A stretch of 64,000 nt of DNA from an uncultured Porphyromonadaceae bacterium (GCA_937989585.1 CALKRW010000009.1:1-64000), one strand, 5' to 3'. Positions 16,201-25,708 are shown, counted from the stretch's first letter. Numbers and translations are program-made. The notes: generated from the sequence alone by a model not told the origin.

Positions 16201-16687
16201 CAATCCTGCCAACGGTTCGGAATATCAGTCAGATTGGGCAGACATGAAGTTTGAGGTAACTTTCTCAGCCCCGGTCACTGTTGTAAAGGCTAACCCCGAC
16301 TGCAAGCTCTATGTAGGCGAAGCAGGCGGAAGTAGCGTTGATCCAGATGACAAGTGGGTGGCCACCCTTCAGGGGGACAATAAGACCGTGAACTTCTGGG
16401 CCTCAGACTACGATGGCTTCCTGCAGGTATTCAAGGTTGACCAGGACAAGTACGTCATGGCTATTCCCGCAGGTGTCGTCAAGGACGCAAGCGGAGCAAT
16501 CAACGGCGAAATCACCATCACAGTCTACCGTAAGGGTATGAGCGGAATCGGAGCCATAACAGCCGACGGTAATGAAGTCGAAGGTTACTATGACCTTAAC
16601 GGACGTAGAGTCAACGGACTGCTTCAAGGCAAGGTGACAATCGTACGCTTCACCAATGGCCACAGCATAAAGATGCACGCTCGCTGA
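13298..16687 (+). CDS. BspA-like LRR surface protein with five Ig-like repeats
   Basis: The 1129-residue product has a signal peptide (1-19, ending VFAQ). A BspA/LRR_5-type leucine-rich repeat domain follows to about residue 440 (units such as FQYRKMAKVILPNSIVSIG). Five tandem repeats of about 120 residues then run from residue 477 to about 1078. Each begins V/TST.PANG, contains WASDYDGYTQ and ends with IPAGIVKNA.G..NE.I...NGP, like SbsA-type Ig-like domains. The last 40 residues contain YYDLNGRRV and end IKMHAR, which resembles the C-terminal tail of Bacteroidales secreted proteins. It is probably exported to the surface, possibly by the type IX system encoded further right. Adhesion is a common role of BspA-like proteins; here it is inferred. 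Confidence 0.75.
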   Translation: MKRFFTLAFLAIALPAVFAQTSFQDGQLTYTVTSGTNVEVSSVNDKDASGNVISTITVPATVSYQNTEYAVTRIGERAFQYRKMAKVILPNSIVSIGTQAFSSTDNMTGIELPSSLKTIDNFGFSYTNLTEIDIPASVESIGNSAFASCRKLAKVTMHDGLKTIGSSVFYHNALSEVTVPSTVSELGDKAFLECDQLVKATISEGVTRFGDGVFALCKNLRTVNFPSTLTEIGLECFMGCKTLTAVTIGPSLETIGQSAFGNSGIVTFNIDPANKNFVLEAGILYAADKHMLYAVPMKGVTAVDVNSKCIGISGGAFWGSEVTKVKLPDGMLAIDDYAFCQSPLAEINFPNSITYMGEQAFAATMLTSVVLPANMPYVFDGVFAGCTKLTDVTIPSGCKMIYNHAFHNDAAIKSFTCLGSVPPVIDDFYETYDNPFYGIPEKTPLYVPKGCVAAYTQAGWGSDFKVMEGDFSVFTYTSATPANGATLGKYAEMKADIVFPSDITIVQSQPEVFLRKGSELSGRVIAPDDCWKATTGDNKRTLRVWGSDYDGYTQTFTAENDAQYYLVIPAGVVKNAAGDLNEKIVLEWNGPETPKALAVTSTDPANGTTLPAKYVDMAFTVTFDEDVTVTQNSPAAKLTIGAAEGEEIPAESAWNVTKESSKSIKVWASDYDGYTQAFRPKKATKYFMTIPAGIVKNASGISNEQIVIELNGPAAAELNVVSTTPASKTTVEGVTNMSFDITFDAEVSVANASPAARLCQGSESGTPIEPDDKWVASLQGDKKTVRVWASDYDGYTQTFKPEEGFTYYMVIPAGIAKNADGSENKEITIILYGPEKAQPLTVVSTTPADGTELENKYVGMSFTVEFSDDVTVAVASPDARLHEGSLTGSTIDPDDCWKASAEGKNAVRVWAADYDGFLQSFKPVEGAKYYMVIPAGIVKTADGRVNEEVVIMLNGPAPAPAELEVVSTNPANGSEYQSDWADMKFEVTFSAPVTVVKANPDCKLYVGEAGGSSVDPDDKWVATLQGDNKTVNFWASDYDGFLQVFKVDQDKYVMAIPAGVVKDASGAINGEITITVYRKGMSGIGAITADGNEVEGYYDLNGRRVNGLLQGKVTIVRFTNGHSIKMHAR
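14726..16533 (+). repeat. Five tandem coding repeats of about 360 bp
   Basis: The units encode the Ig-like domains of the BspA-like protein. They are clearly related at protein level, with a nearly constant WxSDYDG motif, but have diverged in DNA sequence. Confidence 0.8.
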
Positions 16688-16718
16688 TAGGTCTTACATC
16701 TCTTAATCCAGAATAATG

Positions 16719-16758
16719 TGACGGTCGCTCGCACTCGCGCAGTGCAGGGCGGCCGTCA
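16719..16758 (+). terminator. Stem-loop after the BspA-like gene
   Basis: TGACGGTCGC (16719-16728) pairs with GCGGCCGTCA (16749-16758), with one G-U pair. It starts 31 nt after the stop. A T-rich tract follows only about 20 nt later, so it may be a weak terminator. Confidence 0.5.
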
Positions 16759-16905
16759 TTGTGTGATACGGGGTCTGTTTTATTTATGTTGTGCCGGATC
16801 GGTCAACTATTTATAATGCGGTTTGTTAGTTGAATAAGGACATTTGTGACGTCTGCTGCACATTTGCCACCGGTAACTATATTGACAAAATATACTCGTA
16901 TTATT

Positions 16906-19900
16906 ATGAAAGACATGACTCCTATCAATCCCGTTTCAGACAGGTCGGTTTCTGCAAAAGAAAACATGGACGGATGCACCGCAGCGACGTATGTCGCATA
17001 TGCCTTGTGTGAAGTAGCCACAATCTATCCCATAACACCAGTCGCCTCGATGGGAGAAATCGCAGACAAATGGGCAATGCAGGGCCGCAGAAACATTTTC
17101 GGAACGACTATGCAGGTGCGGGAGATGGAGAGTGAACTCGGAGCGGCCGGTGCTACACACGGAGCGTTGGCGGCCGGCGCGCTTGCCACAACCTTTACCA
17201 ATTCACAGGGGCTGCTGCTGATGATTCCCAATATGTATAAAATAGCGGGGGAACAACTGCCGGCCGTATTCCATGTCGGCAGCAGATCGCTGGCCTCGCA
17301 TGCCCTGAGTATTTTCGGTGACCATCAGGATGTCATGGCATGCCGTGCAACCGGTTTTGCGATACTATGTTCCTCATCGGTTCAGGAAACGTTTGATCTG
17401 GCTATTGCCGCCCATCTTGCCGCCATAGACGGTTCACTGCCAGTGCTTCACTTCTTTGACGGACGCAGGACAGCAAACGAGACAGCGACAATATCCACCC
17501 TGGCATATGATGAAATCGCTTCGATGGTGGACATGGATAAAGTTGCCGCATTCCGTAAGCGTGGACTCAATCCGGAACATCCACTGCTAAGGGGTACATC
17601 ACAGAATCCTGATGTATATTTCCAGAACCGCGAGGCCTGTAATCCTTTCTACGACAGAATGCCCGGAATCATGCAGGCGGCGATGGACAGGGTTGCGGCC
17701 AAGACCGGCAGACAGTATCACCTTGCAGACTATTTCGGCTCACCGGAAGCGGAGCATGTGATAGTATCCATGGGGTCGTCATGTCAGGTTGTGGCGCAGA
17801 CTGTAGATTGGCTGAATGCAAACGGATACAAGACTGGTGGAATAAATCTGCACATGTACCGTCCATTTCCCGCCGCTCAACTAATAGACTCGTTGCCGGA
17901 AACGGTGAAGACCATATCCGTACTTGACCGAACCAAAGAACCCGGATCATTTGGAGAACCGCTTTATATGGATGTTGCCGCTGCGGTTTTCGAATCTGGA
18001 AGGAACATAAAGGTTTATGGAGGTCGTTACGGTCTGTCAAGCAAGGATTTCACGCCGGCTATGGTAAAAGCCGTGTTTGACGAAGCCATGAACGACAATC
18101 CTAAAAAAAGATTTACGGTTGGCATTGAAGACGACCTGACTCATCTCTCGCTTGAGGTAACGCCTGAAGACTTCATCAAACCGGCAGACGGCATGGTACA
18201 GACCATATTCTACGGCATAGGTGCAGACGGTACTGTGGGAGCGACCAAGCAACTTACAGACATTGTATCAAATTTGGGCGGAGGATATGCCCAGGGGTTC
18301 TATGACTTTTCAGCAAAAAAATCCGGAGGATATACAATATCTCAACTACGCTATTCCGACCAACCCATAAATATGGAATACAGCATAAGCGAGGCCGATT
18401 ATCTGGGATGCAACAAGGATACCTATGTAAAGAAATACGACATGGCAGGCCGCATACGTGAGGGAGGAATATTTGTTCTGAACTCGCGGTGGAGTGACGA
18501 AGACCTGGAGCGTGAACTCCCTGCAGGTGTCAAGCGTATAGTGGCGGCGAAAAAGATTCAGTTCTATAACGTAGACGCTGTTTCCATCGCTCAGAAAAAC
18601 GGACTCGGCACACGTATAAACATGATAATGGCTGTGGTATTCCTTTATCTTATGCGTGACAGACTGCCTTTTGACAAGTCGGTATCGGCACTAAAGGATA
18701 AAGTCAGGTCGTTGTACATGCATGAAGGAGGAGACATCGTAAACCGCAATATCTCCGCTATGGATTCCGCCGTTAATGCCTTACACAAAGTTGATTATCC
18801 TGCATCATGGCTTGAATCAAAGGATAAGAGTGAATATGAGGCGGATGTCCCCGATTTCGTACGGGAGATTGCCGAGCCTTGCCTGAGAATGGAGGGTGGA
18901 AAACTGCCTGTGTCAAAATTTGCAGCGGACGGTCATATTCCCATGGGAACGAGCGCTTACGAGAAACGCCGTATAGCAGTCAACATACCGCAGTGGGATT
19001 CACAAAAATGTATCCATTGCACACAGTGCTCGATGGTATGTGCCCATGCCGCGATACGTCCTTATCTGCTTGACGAAAACGAGGTGTCAGGCGCACCGGC
19101 CGGCATGTCACTGGCCGAAACAAAAATGCCGGCATTAAAGGGCTTGAAATACAGGATTCAGGTATATCCCGCAGATTGTCTTGGATGTGCTTCGTGCGCC
19201 ACCATCTGTCCCGGTCATGCCTTGGCCATGGTGCCAATAGACAGCATCTTTGACAAGGAAAACAAATTCCTAGAATACTGTCAGTCGGAAGTTACAATCA
19301 AAGATGATCTAGTAAACAGAGACAGTGTCATAGGGTCACAGCTCCACCAGCCTCTGCTTGAGTTTTCCGGAGCGTGTGCTGGCTGTGGCGAGACACCGTA
19401 TGTGAAACTGCTTACACAACTCTTCGGCGAGCGGATGATAATAGCCAATGCCACAGGCTGCTCATCGATATGGGGGGCAAGTTATCCGAGCAATCCATAT
19501 TGCACAGACCGTAACGGACGAGGCCCCGCGTGGGCAAATTCATTGTTCGAGGATAATGCTGAATTCGGCTATGGCATAGCCTGCGCACTCGAATCGCTGC
19601 GTCAGATGAATAAAGACGATTCCTGGAAGCCAAAAACATGTGTCTGGGCAATCGGCGGTGACGGATGGGCATATGATATAGGGTTCGGTGGCCTTGATCA
19701 TGTACTGGCACAGAACATAGACATCAACATACTCGTCCTCGATACCGAATGTTATTCCAATACGGGGGGACAGACATCAAAAGCCACTCCGCTTAGCGCC
19801 GTGATGAAGTATTCAGCAGACGGCAAGCGTACGTACAAGAAAGACCTTGGGCGCATGATGATGACATATCCAAATGTATATGTCGCGTCAGTCTCTCTCG

Positions 19901-20298
19901 GGGCCAATATGAATCAGACAATAAAGGCATTTACCGAGGCAGAAGCGCATCCGGGGCCCTCGATAGTAATTGCCTACTGCCCGTGTATAAATCATGGAAT
20001 ACGCTCGGGAATGAGCCATGCGATTGTAGAGGAGAAATTAGCCGTGAAAACCGGTTACTGGAATCTATACCGATACAATCCCGCTCTCGATAAGCCGCTG
20101 ACAGTTGATTCGGTGGATCCGGACGGAAATCTGATAAACTTCATAAACGGCGAGGACCGATATGCCGACTTACGTATGATTGATCCAAAGGATGCGGCAA
20201 TACTGCAACCCGATCTCGAGAAACATTGCGTCAGTGTATATCAGATATTAAAACGCATGACATCCTGCGATAGCAAATCACAATCAACCGGGAAATAA
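16906..20298 (+). CDS. nifJ: Pyruvate:ferredoxin (flavodoxin) oxidoreductase
   Basis: The ATG at 16906 gives 1130 residues, close to the usual size of homodimeric PFOR; an ATG 60 nt upstream is less likely because it adds a non-family extension. The protein begins with the pyrimidine-binding domain (IYPITPVASMGE), followed by the CoA/transketolase-C-like domain. Two [4Fe-4S] motifs follow (CIHCTQCSMVC and CLGCASCATIC), then the TPP-binding domain with ACAGCGE, IGGDGWAYDIGFGG and NTGGQ. The enzyme makes acetyl-CoA, CO2 and reduced ferredoxin from pyruvate, which indicates anaerobic metabolism. It converges on hrpB with only 7 nt between the stops. Confidence 0.95.
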   Translation: MKDMTPINPVSDRSVSAKENMDGCTAATYVAYALCEVATIYPITPVASMGEIADKWAMQGRRNIFGTTMQVREMESELGAAGATHGALAAGALATTFTNSQGLLLMIPNMYKIAGEQLPAVFHVGSRSLASHALSIFGDHQDVMACRATGFAILCSSSVQETFDLAIAAHLAAIDGSLPVLHFFDGRRTANETATISTLAYDEIASMVDMDKVAAFRKRGLNPEHPLLRGTSQNPDVYFQNREACNPFYDRMPGIMQAAMDRVAAKTGRQYHLADYFGSPEAEHVIVSMGSSCQVVAQTVDWLNANGYKTGGINLHMYRPFPAAQLIDSLPETVKTISVLDRTKEPGSFGEPLYMDVAAAVFESGRNIKVYGGRYGLSSKDFTPAMVKAVFDEAMNDNPKKRFTVGIEDDLTHLSLEVTPEDFIKPADGMVQTIFYGIGADGTVGATKQLTDIVSNLGGGYAQGFYDFSAKKSGGYTISQLRYSDQPINMEYSISEADYLGCNKDTYVKKYDMAGRIREGGIFVLNSRWSDEDLERELPAGVKRIVAAKKIQFYNVDAVSIAQKNGLGTRINMIMAVVFLYLMRDRLPFDKSVSALKDKVRSLYMHEGGDIVNRNISAMDSAVNALHKVDYPASWLESKDKSEYEADVPDFVREIAEPCLRMEGGKLPVSKFAADGHIPMGTSAYEKRRIAVNIPQWDSQKCIHCTQCSMVCAHAAIRPYLLDENEVSGAPAGMSLAETKMPALKGLKYRIQVYPADCLGCASCATICPGHALAMVPIDSIFDKENKFLEYCQSEVTIKDDLVNRDSVIGSQLHQPLLEFSGACAGCGETPYVKLLTQLFGERMIIANATGCSSIWGASYPSNPYCTDRNGRGPAWANSLFEDNAEFGYGIACALESLRQMNKDDSWKPKTCVWAIGGDGWAYDIGFGGLDHVLAQNIDINILVLDTECYSNTGGQTSKATPLSAVMKYSADGKRTYKKDLGRMMMTYPNVYVASVSLGANMNQTIKAFTEAEAHPGPSIVIAYCPCINHGIRSGMSHAIVEEKLAVKTGYWNLYRYNPALDKPLTVDSVDPDGNLINFINGEDRYADLRMIDPKDAAILQPDLEKHCVSVYQILKRMTSCDSKSQSTGK

Positions 20299-20305
20299 GG
20301 TACGA

Positions 20306-22771
20306 TTATTTAAGGGCACCGATATTCAGAGGATCGTCGGGCCACCTGTGCTTGGGATATCTGCGACGTAGTTCCTTGCGGACCTCGAAATAAGTTTTCG
20401 TCCAGAATCCCCGGAGATCGGTGGTGAGTTGCACGGGTTTGAATCCCGGAGAAAGAAGTTCCATAAGCACCGGACGCCGCCCCTCATCAAGCCGGGGTGT
20501 ATCCATTAGTCCGAAGCAGTCCTGTAAACGGGCGCTGACAACAGGGATTGAGGTGCCGGAACGATAGTCTATGCGTACGTTACGGCCTCCCGGCAAACGG
20601 ATGTGCGAAGGTGCAATACGGTCGATGCGTGCCATCATATCGTAGCCGACTGTGGTTCCTATTACAATACATAGATCAATTTTATGTAGTTCCTGCACGG
20701 TTGTGGCACTGCCTATGTGCAGAGGTAACCACTCACTGGCAGACGATAGAATCGCGGATGTAGATATATCAGGAAGATTTAGTTCGGGATGCCACTCCGA
20801 TACAATCTCTATTCGCCTCTGCATACGTGAAACATCATCATTGAAGTCGAACATGCTTAAGCCGTCCTTTGGTGCGGCCTGAGCGATTGCGGATACAATT
20901 TCCTCGCGGGAAATTTCATTAAGTGGTCTTGACGAGATTACAAGAACGCCGACACGCTGATCGTTTCGAGTCAAAAGACGTCCTTCCCGGCTGTTCCAGG
21001 ATATATTCCTGAAAGGAGTCGCCATATCTTCAAGTGTACTGGTATTCACGGGCGAAGCAAGGAAAATGCGTTTGCCGAGGGTGGCAACGCTCAGAAAGTC
21101 GTTGGCCATGAGATTGTCTCGTTCATCAAGTCTGATATTTTCGCCAGAGGGCAGTCTGTATATGTTGTCCCTGAGACGCATCGCAACCCTTTCGGGATAT
21201 GCAGCAGCGATAAGTAATCCGGAATCAACTGGATTGACGGGGAAATTATCCTCTTGACAGCGGATCATACGGCGATACTGTTCGGAAATACGGCAGATGC
21301 GATTCCATGGACCTTTGGGACCACTTGTGCGTTTCTGGCGAAGAAGATCGATGCGAGTGTTGATGTCGGCATCCGTATCATCGCTTATAGGATCTTTCTC
21401 CTCGAGTATAGCGGCAATATCGGCAGCAAGGCTCCTCATTCTGCTGTCCGTGGCTCTCAACAGCATATGCGCTATACGCGGGTGACAGGGCATTGAAGCC
21501 ATGCTTCGTCCGTGAGGGGTAATTTTTCCATTCTCATCTATAGCCCCAAGCATTGTCAGCAGGCGACGGGCCTCCGCGATATGTCCCGAAGTCGGAGGTG
21601 TGAGCCAGGGTAGTTCTTCCGGCTTGCCGCATCCCCATGCGGCGATGTCAAGGAGTGTCGGGCTGAGATCGGCTTCTTCGATTTCAGGTTTTCGGTTCTC
21701 GGCCATCCGGTATTCATCAGCCTTTGACCAAAGTCTGTAGCAGAAACCATCTGAAAGTCGTCCTGCCCTTCCTGCCCTCTGGCGCGCCATATCCAGAGAT
21801 ATGCGTACGGTCTCCAGTCTGCTTAGTCCGGTAGAGGAATCAAATCTCACGGCGCGATACAGACCGGAGTCAACGACGGTTCTTATACCCTCAATGGTTA
21901 GAGAAGTCTCGGCAATCGGAGTTGACAGGATAATTTTTCGTCGGTCCTGCGGGTTATATTCTATTGCACGGTATTGCTCGGAAGATGATAACATTCCATG
22001 TAAGGGAAGAATCAAGGCATCAGGGAGAGAGTCCGCTAAAATTTCGGCACATCTGGCAATCTCCCATTGTCCCGGAAGAAAAGCCAGAATATTTCCTGTC
22101 TGTTCACGGCAGGCAACTCTGATAGATGAAGCCACTGCTTCAGCACATTCGCGAATATCGAAAGATTCGCCGTTGACAATTTTAACCGGAAACATGGATC
22201 CTTCAGCCTTTATTGGCAATGCATCCAATTTATTGCATATAAAATCTGTGTCTATAGTAGCAGACATAAGCACGATTCGCAAATCCGGTCGAATTATATT
22301 CTGTGCCTCGAGTGTCAGCGCGAGGCACAGATCCGAGGTGAGGCTACGTTCGTGAAACTCGTCGAAGATTACCACGGACGTACCGGCAAGAGTCGGGTCG
22401 TCAATGAGCATCCGCTCCATGATACCCTCGGTGACAACCTCTATGCGTGTCATGTCAGATACTTTTGACTCGAAACGCATTCGGTAGCCAACGGTCTTGC
22501 CGACAGTCTCGCCTAAAATCTGTGCCATTCGCATGGCTATCTGTCGTGCTGCAGCCCTTCGGGGCTCGAGCATAATGATTTTACCAAAGTCAGTTTTTCT
22601 GGTGGAAGCATCAGAAGAGAAATGTTCAAGAATTGTCAGTGGTAAAAGTGTTGACTTGCCTGAACCGGGAGGAGCGGTGACAACTATGCGTCCTCTTTCC
22701 GCTAACGCCCCGTTGACCTTGTCGCAGATCTTGAAGACAGGCAGGTCCTCTATAAATTGTTCCTGAATCAT
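20306..22771 (-). CDS. hrpB: ATP-dependent helicase HrpB
   Basis: The 821-residue DEAH-family protein has a Walker A motif APPGSGKST (33-41), motif II DEFHERS (137-143), SAT, and the motif VI region QRAGRAGR. The HrpB-specific C-terminal region follows. The length matches the family. HrpB is an RNA/DNA helicase of unclear cellular role. It is the last gene of a minus-strand run: epimerase, GT4 and hrpB, separated by 7 and 27 nt. Confidence 0.9.
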   Translation of the reverse strand: MIQEQFIEDLPVFKICDKVNGALAERGRIVVTAPPGSGKSTLLPLTILEHFSSDASTRKTDFGKIIMLEPRRAAARQIAMRMAQILGETVGKTVGYRMRFESKVSDMTRIEVVTEGIMERMLIDDPTLAGTSVVIFDEFHERSLTSDLCLALTLEAQNIIRPDLRIVLMSATIDTDFICNKLDALPIKAEGSMFPVKIVNGESFDIRECAEAVASSIRVACREQTGNILAFLPGQWEIARCAEILADSLPDALILPLHGMLSSSEQYRAIEYNPQDRRKIILSTPIAETSLTIEGIRTVVDSGLYRAVRFDSSTGLSRLETVRISLDMARQRAGRAGRLSDGFCYRLWSKADEYRMAENRKPEIEEADLSPTLLDIAAWGCGKPEELPWLTPPTSGHIAEARRLLTMLGAIDENGKITPHGRSMASMPCHPRIAHMLLRATDSRMRSLAADIAAILEEKDPISDDTDADINTRIDLLRQKRTSGPKGPWNRICRISEQYRRMIRCQEDNFPVNPVDSGLLIAAAYPERVAMRLRDNIYRLPSGENIRLDERDNLMANDFLSVATLGKRIFLASPVNTSTLEDMATPFRNISWNSREGRLLTRNDQRVGVLVISSRPLNEISREEIVSAIAQAAPKDGLSMFDFNDDVSRMQRRIEIVSEWHPELNLPDISTSAILSSASEWLPLHIGSATTVQELHKIDLCIVIGTTVGYDMMARIDRIAPSHIRLPGGRNVRIDYRSGTSIPVVSARLQDCFGLMDTPRLDEGRRPVLMELLSPGFKPVQLTTDLRGFWTKTYFEVRKELRRRYPKHRWPDDPLNIGALK

Positions 22772-22798
22772 ATTTGAATTTTGGTTGTAATTGTTGCT

Positions 22799-23824
22799 CT
22801 ACTGAGATTGTCTGACATCCTTGATGATTATGTTTTTATTGATAAGCATGTGTAGACATAAATAATAGGATGCGACGAGAGACACTGTCACGATGACGAA
22901 GTATATCAGATGCCATTGTTCCGGTATAAGTACCAGTATTATTGATATAGATAGTTGTATAAGGGCATAGACTGTGGCAACAGAGAGATGAGAAAAGCCG
23001 GATGTATTGACCAGTTGTTGATAAATATGGCGATGATGAGATGTTCGGAGATCCTCTTTTAGTTGTATTCGGCGGATTATGGTCAGAGCAGTGTCTGCGC
23101 CATATACTGATATCATGATTAGATATGTAAAGTCACCTGTTTTCAAGATGATGGAGTATATACCGAAGAGTACTATGAAACCAAGTGTGATTGAACCTAC
23201 ATCTCCGGCGAAACATACGGCTTGTCGGCGGAAATTGAAGAAGCAGAAAATAATGACAGAAATTCCGGTAATGTAGAGGAGCGGTGTTGATACAAATTCA
23301 AGGGAACTGTTCAGATAGCACAAAGGTATTAGAACAGCAAGTGTATAGGCCCCTGTAATACCGTTGATACCGTCCATGAAATTATAGGCGTTGAGTATGC
23401 CTGTCCCTAATATTATAGATGCGATATATATCGAAATAGAGGATACGGAGATTTGGATTGACAGGTTTCCCGATAATAGCATGAGTTGCATCAACATCAA
23501 TGCGACGGCTGCGAGTTGGACAAAAAGTCTGACGCTTATACGCAACGGATGTAAATCATCAATGAAACTTACTGTGCCAACAAGTGTTGCGCCGGTAATG
23601 AACCATGGATAAGGGAATGCATAGTATATGGACCACAACCATATAGCAAAAAGGAAAACAATGCCTCCGCCTTTTAGGCGTAAACAATATTCATCGTGCC
23701 TTTCAATCGTATTATCCGTGCTTTTTGCAAAGACAGAGTTATCTGTGAACCTAAGTTCCCTGGCAAAAGCAAGGTAAATGAGTTCGAGGCACAAGAGAAG
23801 TAGTGTGATAATGATGTAAATCAC
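22799..23824 (-). CDS. WecA/MraY-family undecaprenyl-phosphate sugar-1-P transferase
   Basis: The 341-residue protein is almost entirely membrane helices (about ten). The family's loop motifs are present: FIDD at 87-90, NFMDGINGI at 148-156, FAGDVGSI at 205-212, and the cytoplasmic HHRHIYQ. These proteins load GlcNAc-1-P or a related sugar phosphate onto undecaprenyl phosphate to start O-antigen or capsule units. The partner epimerase gene lies 7 nt upstream, which fits surface-glycan priming. The exact sugar cannot be read from the sequence. Confidence 0.85.
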   Translation of the reverse strand: MIYIIITLLLLCLELIYLAFARELRFTDNSVFAKSTDNTIERHDEYCLRLKGGGIVFLFAIWLWSIYYAFPYPWFITGATLVGTVSFIDDLHPLRISVRLFVQLAAVALMLMQLMLLSGNLSIQISVSSISIYIASIILGTGILNAYNFMDGINGITGAYTLAVLIPLCYLNSSLEFVSTPLLYITGISVIIFCFFNFRRQAVCFAGDVGSITLGFIVLFGIYSIILKTGDFTYLIMISVYGADTALTIIRRIQLKEDLRTSHHRHIYQQLVNTSGFSHLSVATVYALIQLSISIILVLIPEQWHLIYFVIVTVSLVASYYLCLHMLINKNIIIKDVRQSQ

Positions 23825-23831
23825 GAAGATA

Positions 23832-24815
23832 TTATTTTTCTATGATATCTGGTTTTAGAGATTCTTTAAGAGCGGACAGTGTTCGACTGAGGCCTTCATC
23901 GGAAGATACAGGCATCCGGGTGATGTGGAGTCCGTTCTTAAGTTTTGAGTTTGAGATCTGGAAGTTACCGGTGAGTTTGTCAAGGCTTTTCCTGTTTAAT
24001 GGCAAATGCAGAAGTGTGCCAGTCCCGAAGATGAAAAGTATCAAGCCTCTGCTGATTTTCCAAATACGGACTTTATTATCGAGCGATTCAGCGATTTTCC
24101 GGACTAAATGATTGGTTGAGACATAGTCATCATCAGCAAGATTATAGATACCCGGTGGGAGTACATTATCTGATATTTTACGGACAGTGAATATGACGTT
24201 TGCGATTGATACGAAATGTCGTTTGTTCTCGAAAGCGCCCAATGGCCATGGAAAGTTCCTGAACAGGACCTTATATAGGATCGGCAAGTTGCCTTTGCAT
24301 CCGGGACCATGTATCATGGCAGGCCGAAGTATATATACGGTATGCCCGTCAGTGAGATGGGATAAAATGTATTGTTCCGCTTTAAGTTTGCTTTTGCCGT
24401 AAGGTCCGGAAGGGACCGGCGTGCTGGTTTCGGAGAGAATTTCGTCATCGCCGAGTGAATCGGCACATGCTGCGACAGAACTAAAAAATATAAATTTATC
24501 GGATTCTGATTTTAGGAAAAAGTCGAATATGGATTTTGTAAGAGAGTAATTTATTCTGTAGTATTCTTCAGCCTTGATCTTTCCCAAAGTATCGTGGACA
24601 ATTGCCGCAAGATGAATTATTAAATCGAAACATGGAAGTTGAGTGACCGATTTGCTGAAATAAGGAAAATCTGACCATGTAAAGATATGCCTAACACCGG
24701 GAATGAATGTAGCGGTTCTGGATAAACCGTAGATTTCGACAGAAGGGTCTCCGGCCCATGCAGAGGCAAGACTACGTGCTACGTAACCATGTATACCGGT
24801 GATAAGGATTTTCAT
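23832..24815 (-). CDS. NAD-dependent epimerase/dehydratase family protein
   Basis: The start at 24815 gives MKILITGIHGYVA, the usual beginning with the NAD-binding GxxGYxA motif; an upstream ATG would add 30 residues without family character. The protein (327 residues) is an extended SDR: FFSSVAA supplies the Ser, and YGKSK (139-143) the YxxxK pair. Together with the WecA-like gene just downstream, it probably makes or reduces the nucleotide sugar used by that transferase, as in polysaccharide loci where a 4-keto sugar is reduced. The substrate is inferred only from context. Confidence 0.85.
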   Translation of the reverse strand: MKILITGIHGYVARSLASAWAGDPSVEIYGLSRTATFIPGVRHIFTWSDFPYFSKSVTQLPCFDLIIHLAAIVHDTLGKIKAEEYYRINYSLTKSIFDFFLKSESDKFIFFSSVAACADSLGDDEILSETSTPVPSGPYGKSKLKAEQYILSHLTDGHTVYILRPAMIHGPGCKGNLPILYKVLFRNFPWPLGAFENKRHFVSIANVIFTVRKISDNVLPPGIYNLADDDYVSTNHLVRKIAESLDNKVRIWKISRGLILFIFGTGTLLHLPLNRKSLDKLTGNFQISNSKLKNGLHITRMPVSSDEGLSRTLSALKESLKPDIIEK

Positions 24816-24948
24816 AAAAGTGTCATCCGAATTTGATTCGGGAATTTTATTGCAAATATAAGCAAACGATGCAAATACTACAAATAATTCTGCCGCTTCC
24901 GGCATCCGGTTTAGTTATCTGGGAAGAACGACAGAGAATTCATGATAG

Positions 24949-25560
24949 TCAGTTGGCGCGAGGATCGTGCGGATGTAGGAGCCATTGACGATATGGCGAC
25001 CCCATGCGGGAGACTGTACGGTGCCACAGTGCATCGCCATGAAGATTGAGCAGTTCGTATGGCGAAACAGTGTCGGAGGAAGTGACGGCCCAGACACTCT
25101 GATCTATTTCCTCTTCGAGTTGCCCCGCGGTCCATCCGGAATAGCCGAGAAAGAAACGTAAAATGCCGTCAGTCAGGTATCCGCTGTTGACATAATCGAT
25201 GACAACTTCAAAATCACCCCCAATCCATAGATTAGGCGCAAACTCTGTCGCTCCAGGAATTATCTCATTGCCAAGCGAATGAATGAAGTAAAGCCGGTCA
25301 AGAGAGACAGGCCCACCACAATATACAGGTATGCCATGTGCAGGTTTTACGCCGTCAAGGAGTTCATCGAGAGAATATCCACTCGGATTATTCATGACCA
25401 CCCCCATGGAGCCAGACTCGCCGTTGTGGTCGATGATGGCAATTACACCATGCCTGAAGTATTTCTCGCCCAGGAAAGGTTCAGCCACCATTATGCTTCC
25501 AGCCTCAACCTGACGTTTCACAGTCTTGAGATTGAATATGTCAGTAGGGATATTCTTCAT
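24949..25560 (-). CDS. YqgE/AlgH family protein
   Basis: The 203-residue protein matches the YqgE (UPF0301) family: GSIMVAEPFLGEKYFRHGVI, then GVVMNNPSG with a conserved Asn-Pro, VYCGGPV, FLGYSGWTAGQLEEEI, and a DALWH C-terminal segment. The family is widespread and has no agreed biochemical function. It diverges from recR across 148 nt. Confidence 0.9.
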   Translation of the reverse strand: MKNIPTDIFNLKTVKRQVEAGSIMVAEPFLGEKYFRHGVIAIIDHNGESGSMGVVMNNPSGYSLDELLDGVKPAHGIPVYCGGPVSLDRLYFIHSLGNEIIPGATEFAPNLWIGGDFEVVIDYVNSGYLTDGILRFFLGYSGWTAGQLEEEIDQSVWAVTSSDTVSPYELLNLHGDALWHRTVSRMGSPYRQWLLHPHDPRAN

Positions 25561-25648
25561 TGTTCAGACTCCTTGGAATGATTCGGCATTTCATGTGCAA
25601 ATATATAAATTTAACGCGTCGGATACAAAAAATGTTGGCAAAAAGCCT

Positions 25649-25656
25649 TATCTTTG
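25649..25656 (+). promoter_or_regulatory. -7 element upstream of recR
   Basis: TATCTTTG lies 52 nt before the ATG. No -33 TTTG is found at the expected distance. Confidence 0.4.
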
Positions 25657-25708
25657 TACTAAAGAAAGAAATGATTTGAATTAAAGGAAAAATTTATCTC
25701 AATAGAAT

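Noticed and set aside
13298..16687. CRISPR-like or satellite repeat
   Set aside because: The periodicity of about 360 bp is protein-domain repetition within one open frame; DNA identity between units is moderate.
16719..16758. Riboswitch upstream of the oxidoreductase gene
   Set aside because: The stem is single and close to the previous stop; it fits a weak terminator better than a structured aptamer.
16846..16905. Upstream start of the pyruvate:ferredoxin oxidoreductase gene
   Set aside because: The 20 extra residues do not fit the family N-terminus; the ATG at 16906 does.
21801..22355. 184-codon ORF antisense to hrpB
   Set aside because: It is a shadow of the helicase frame and has no features of its own.
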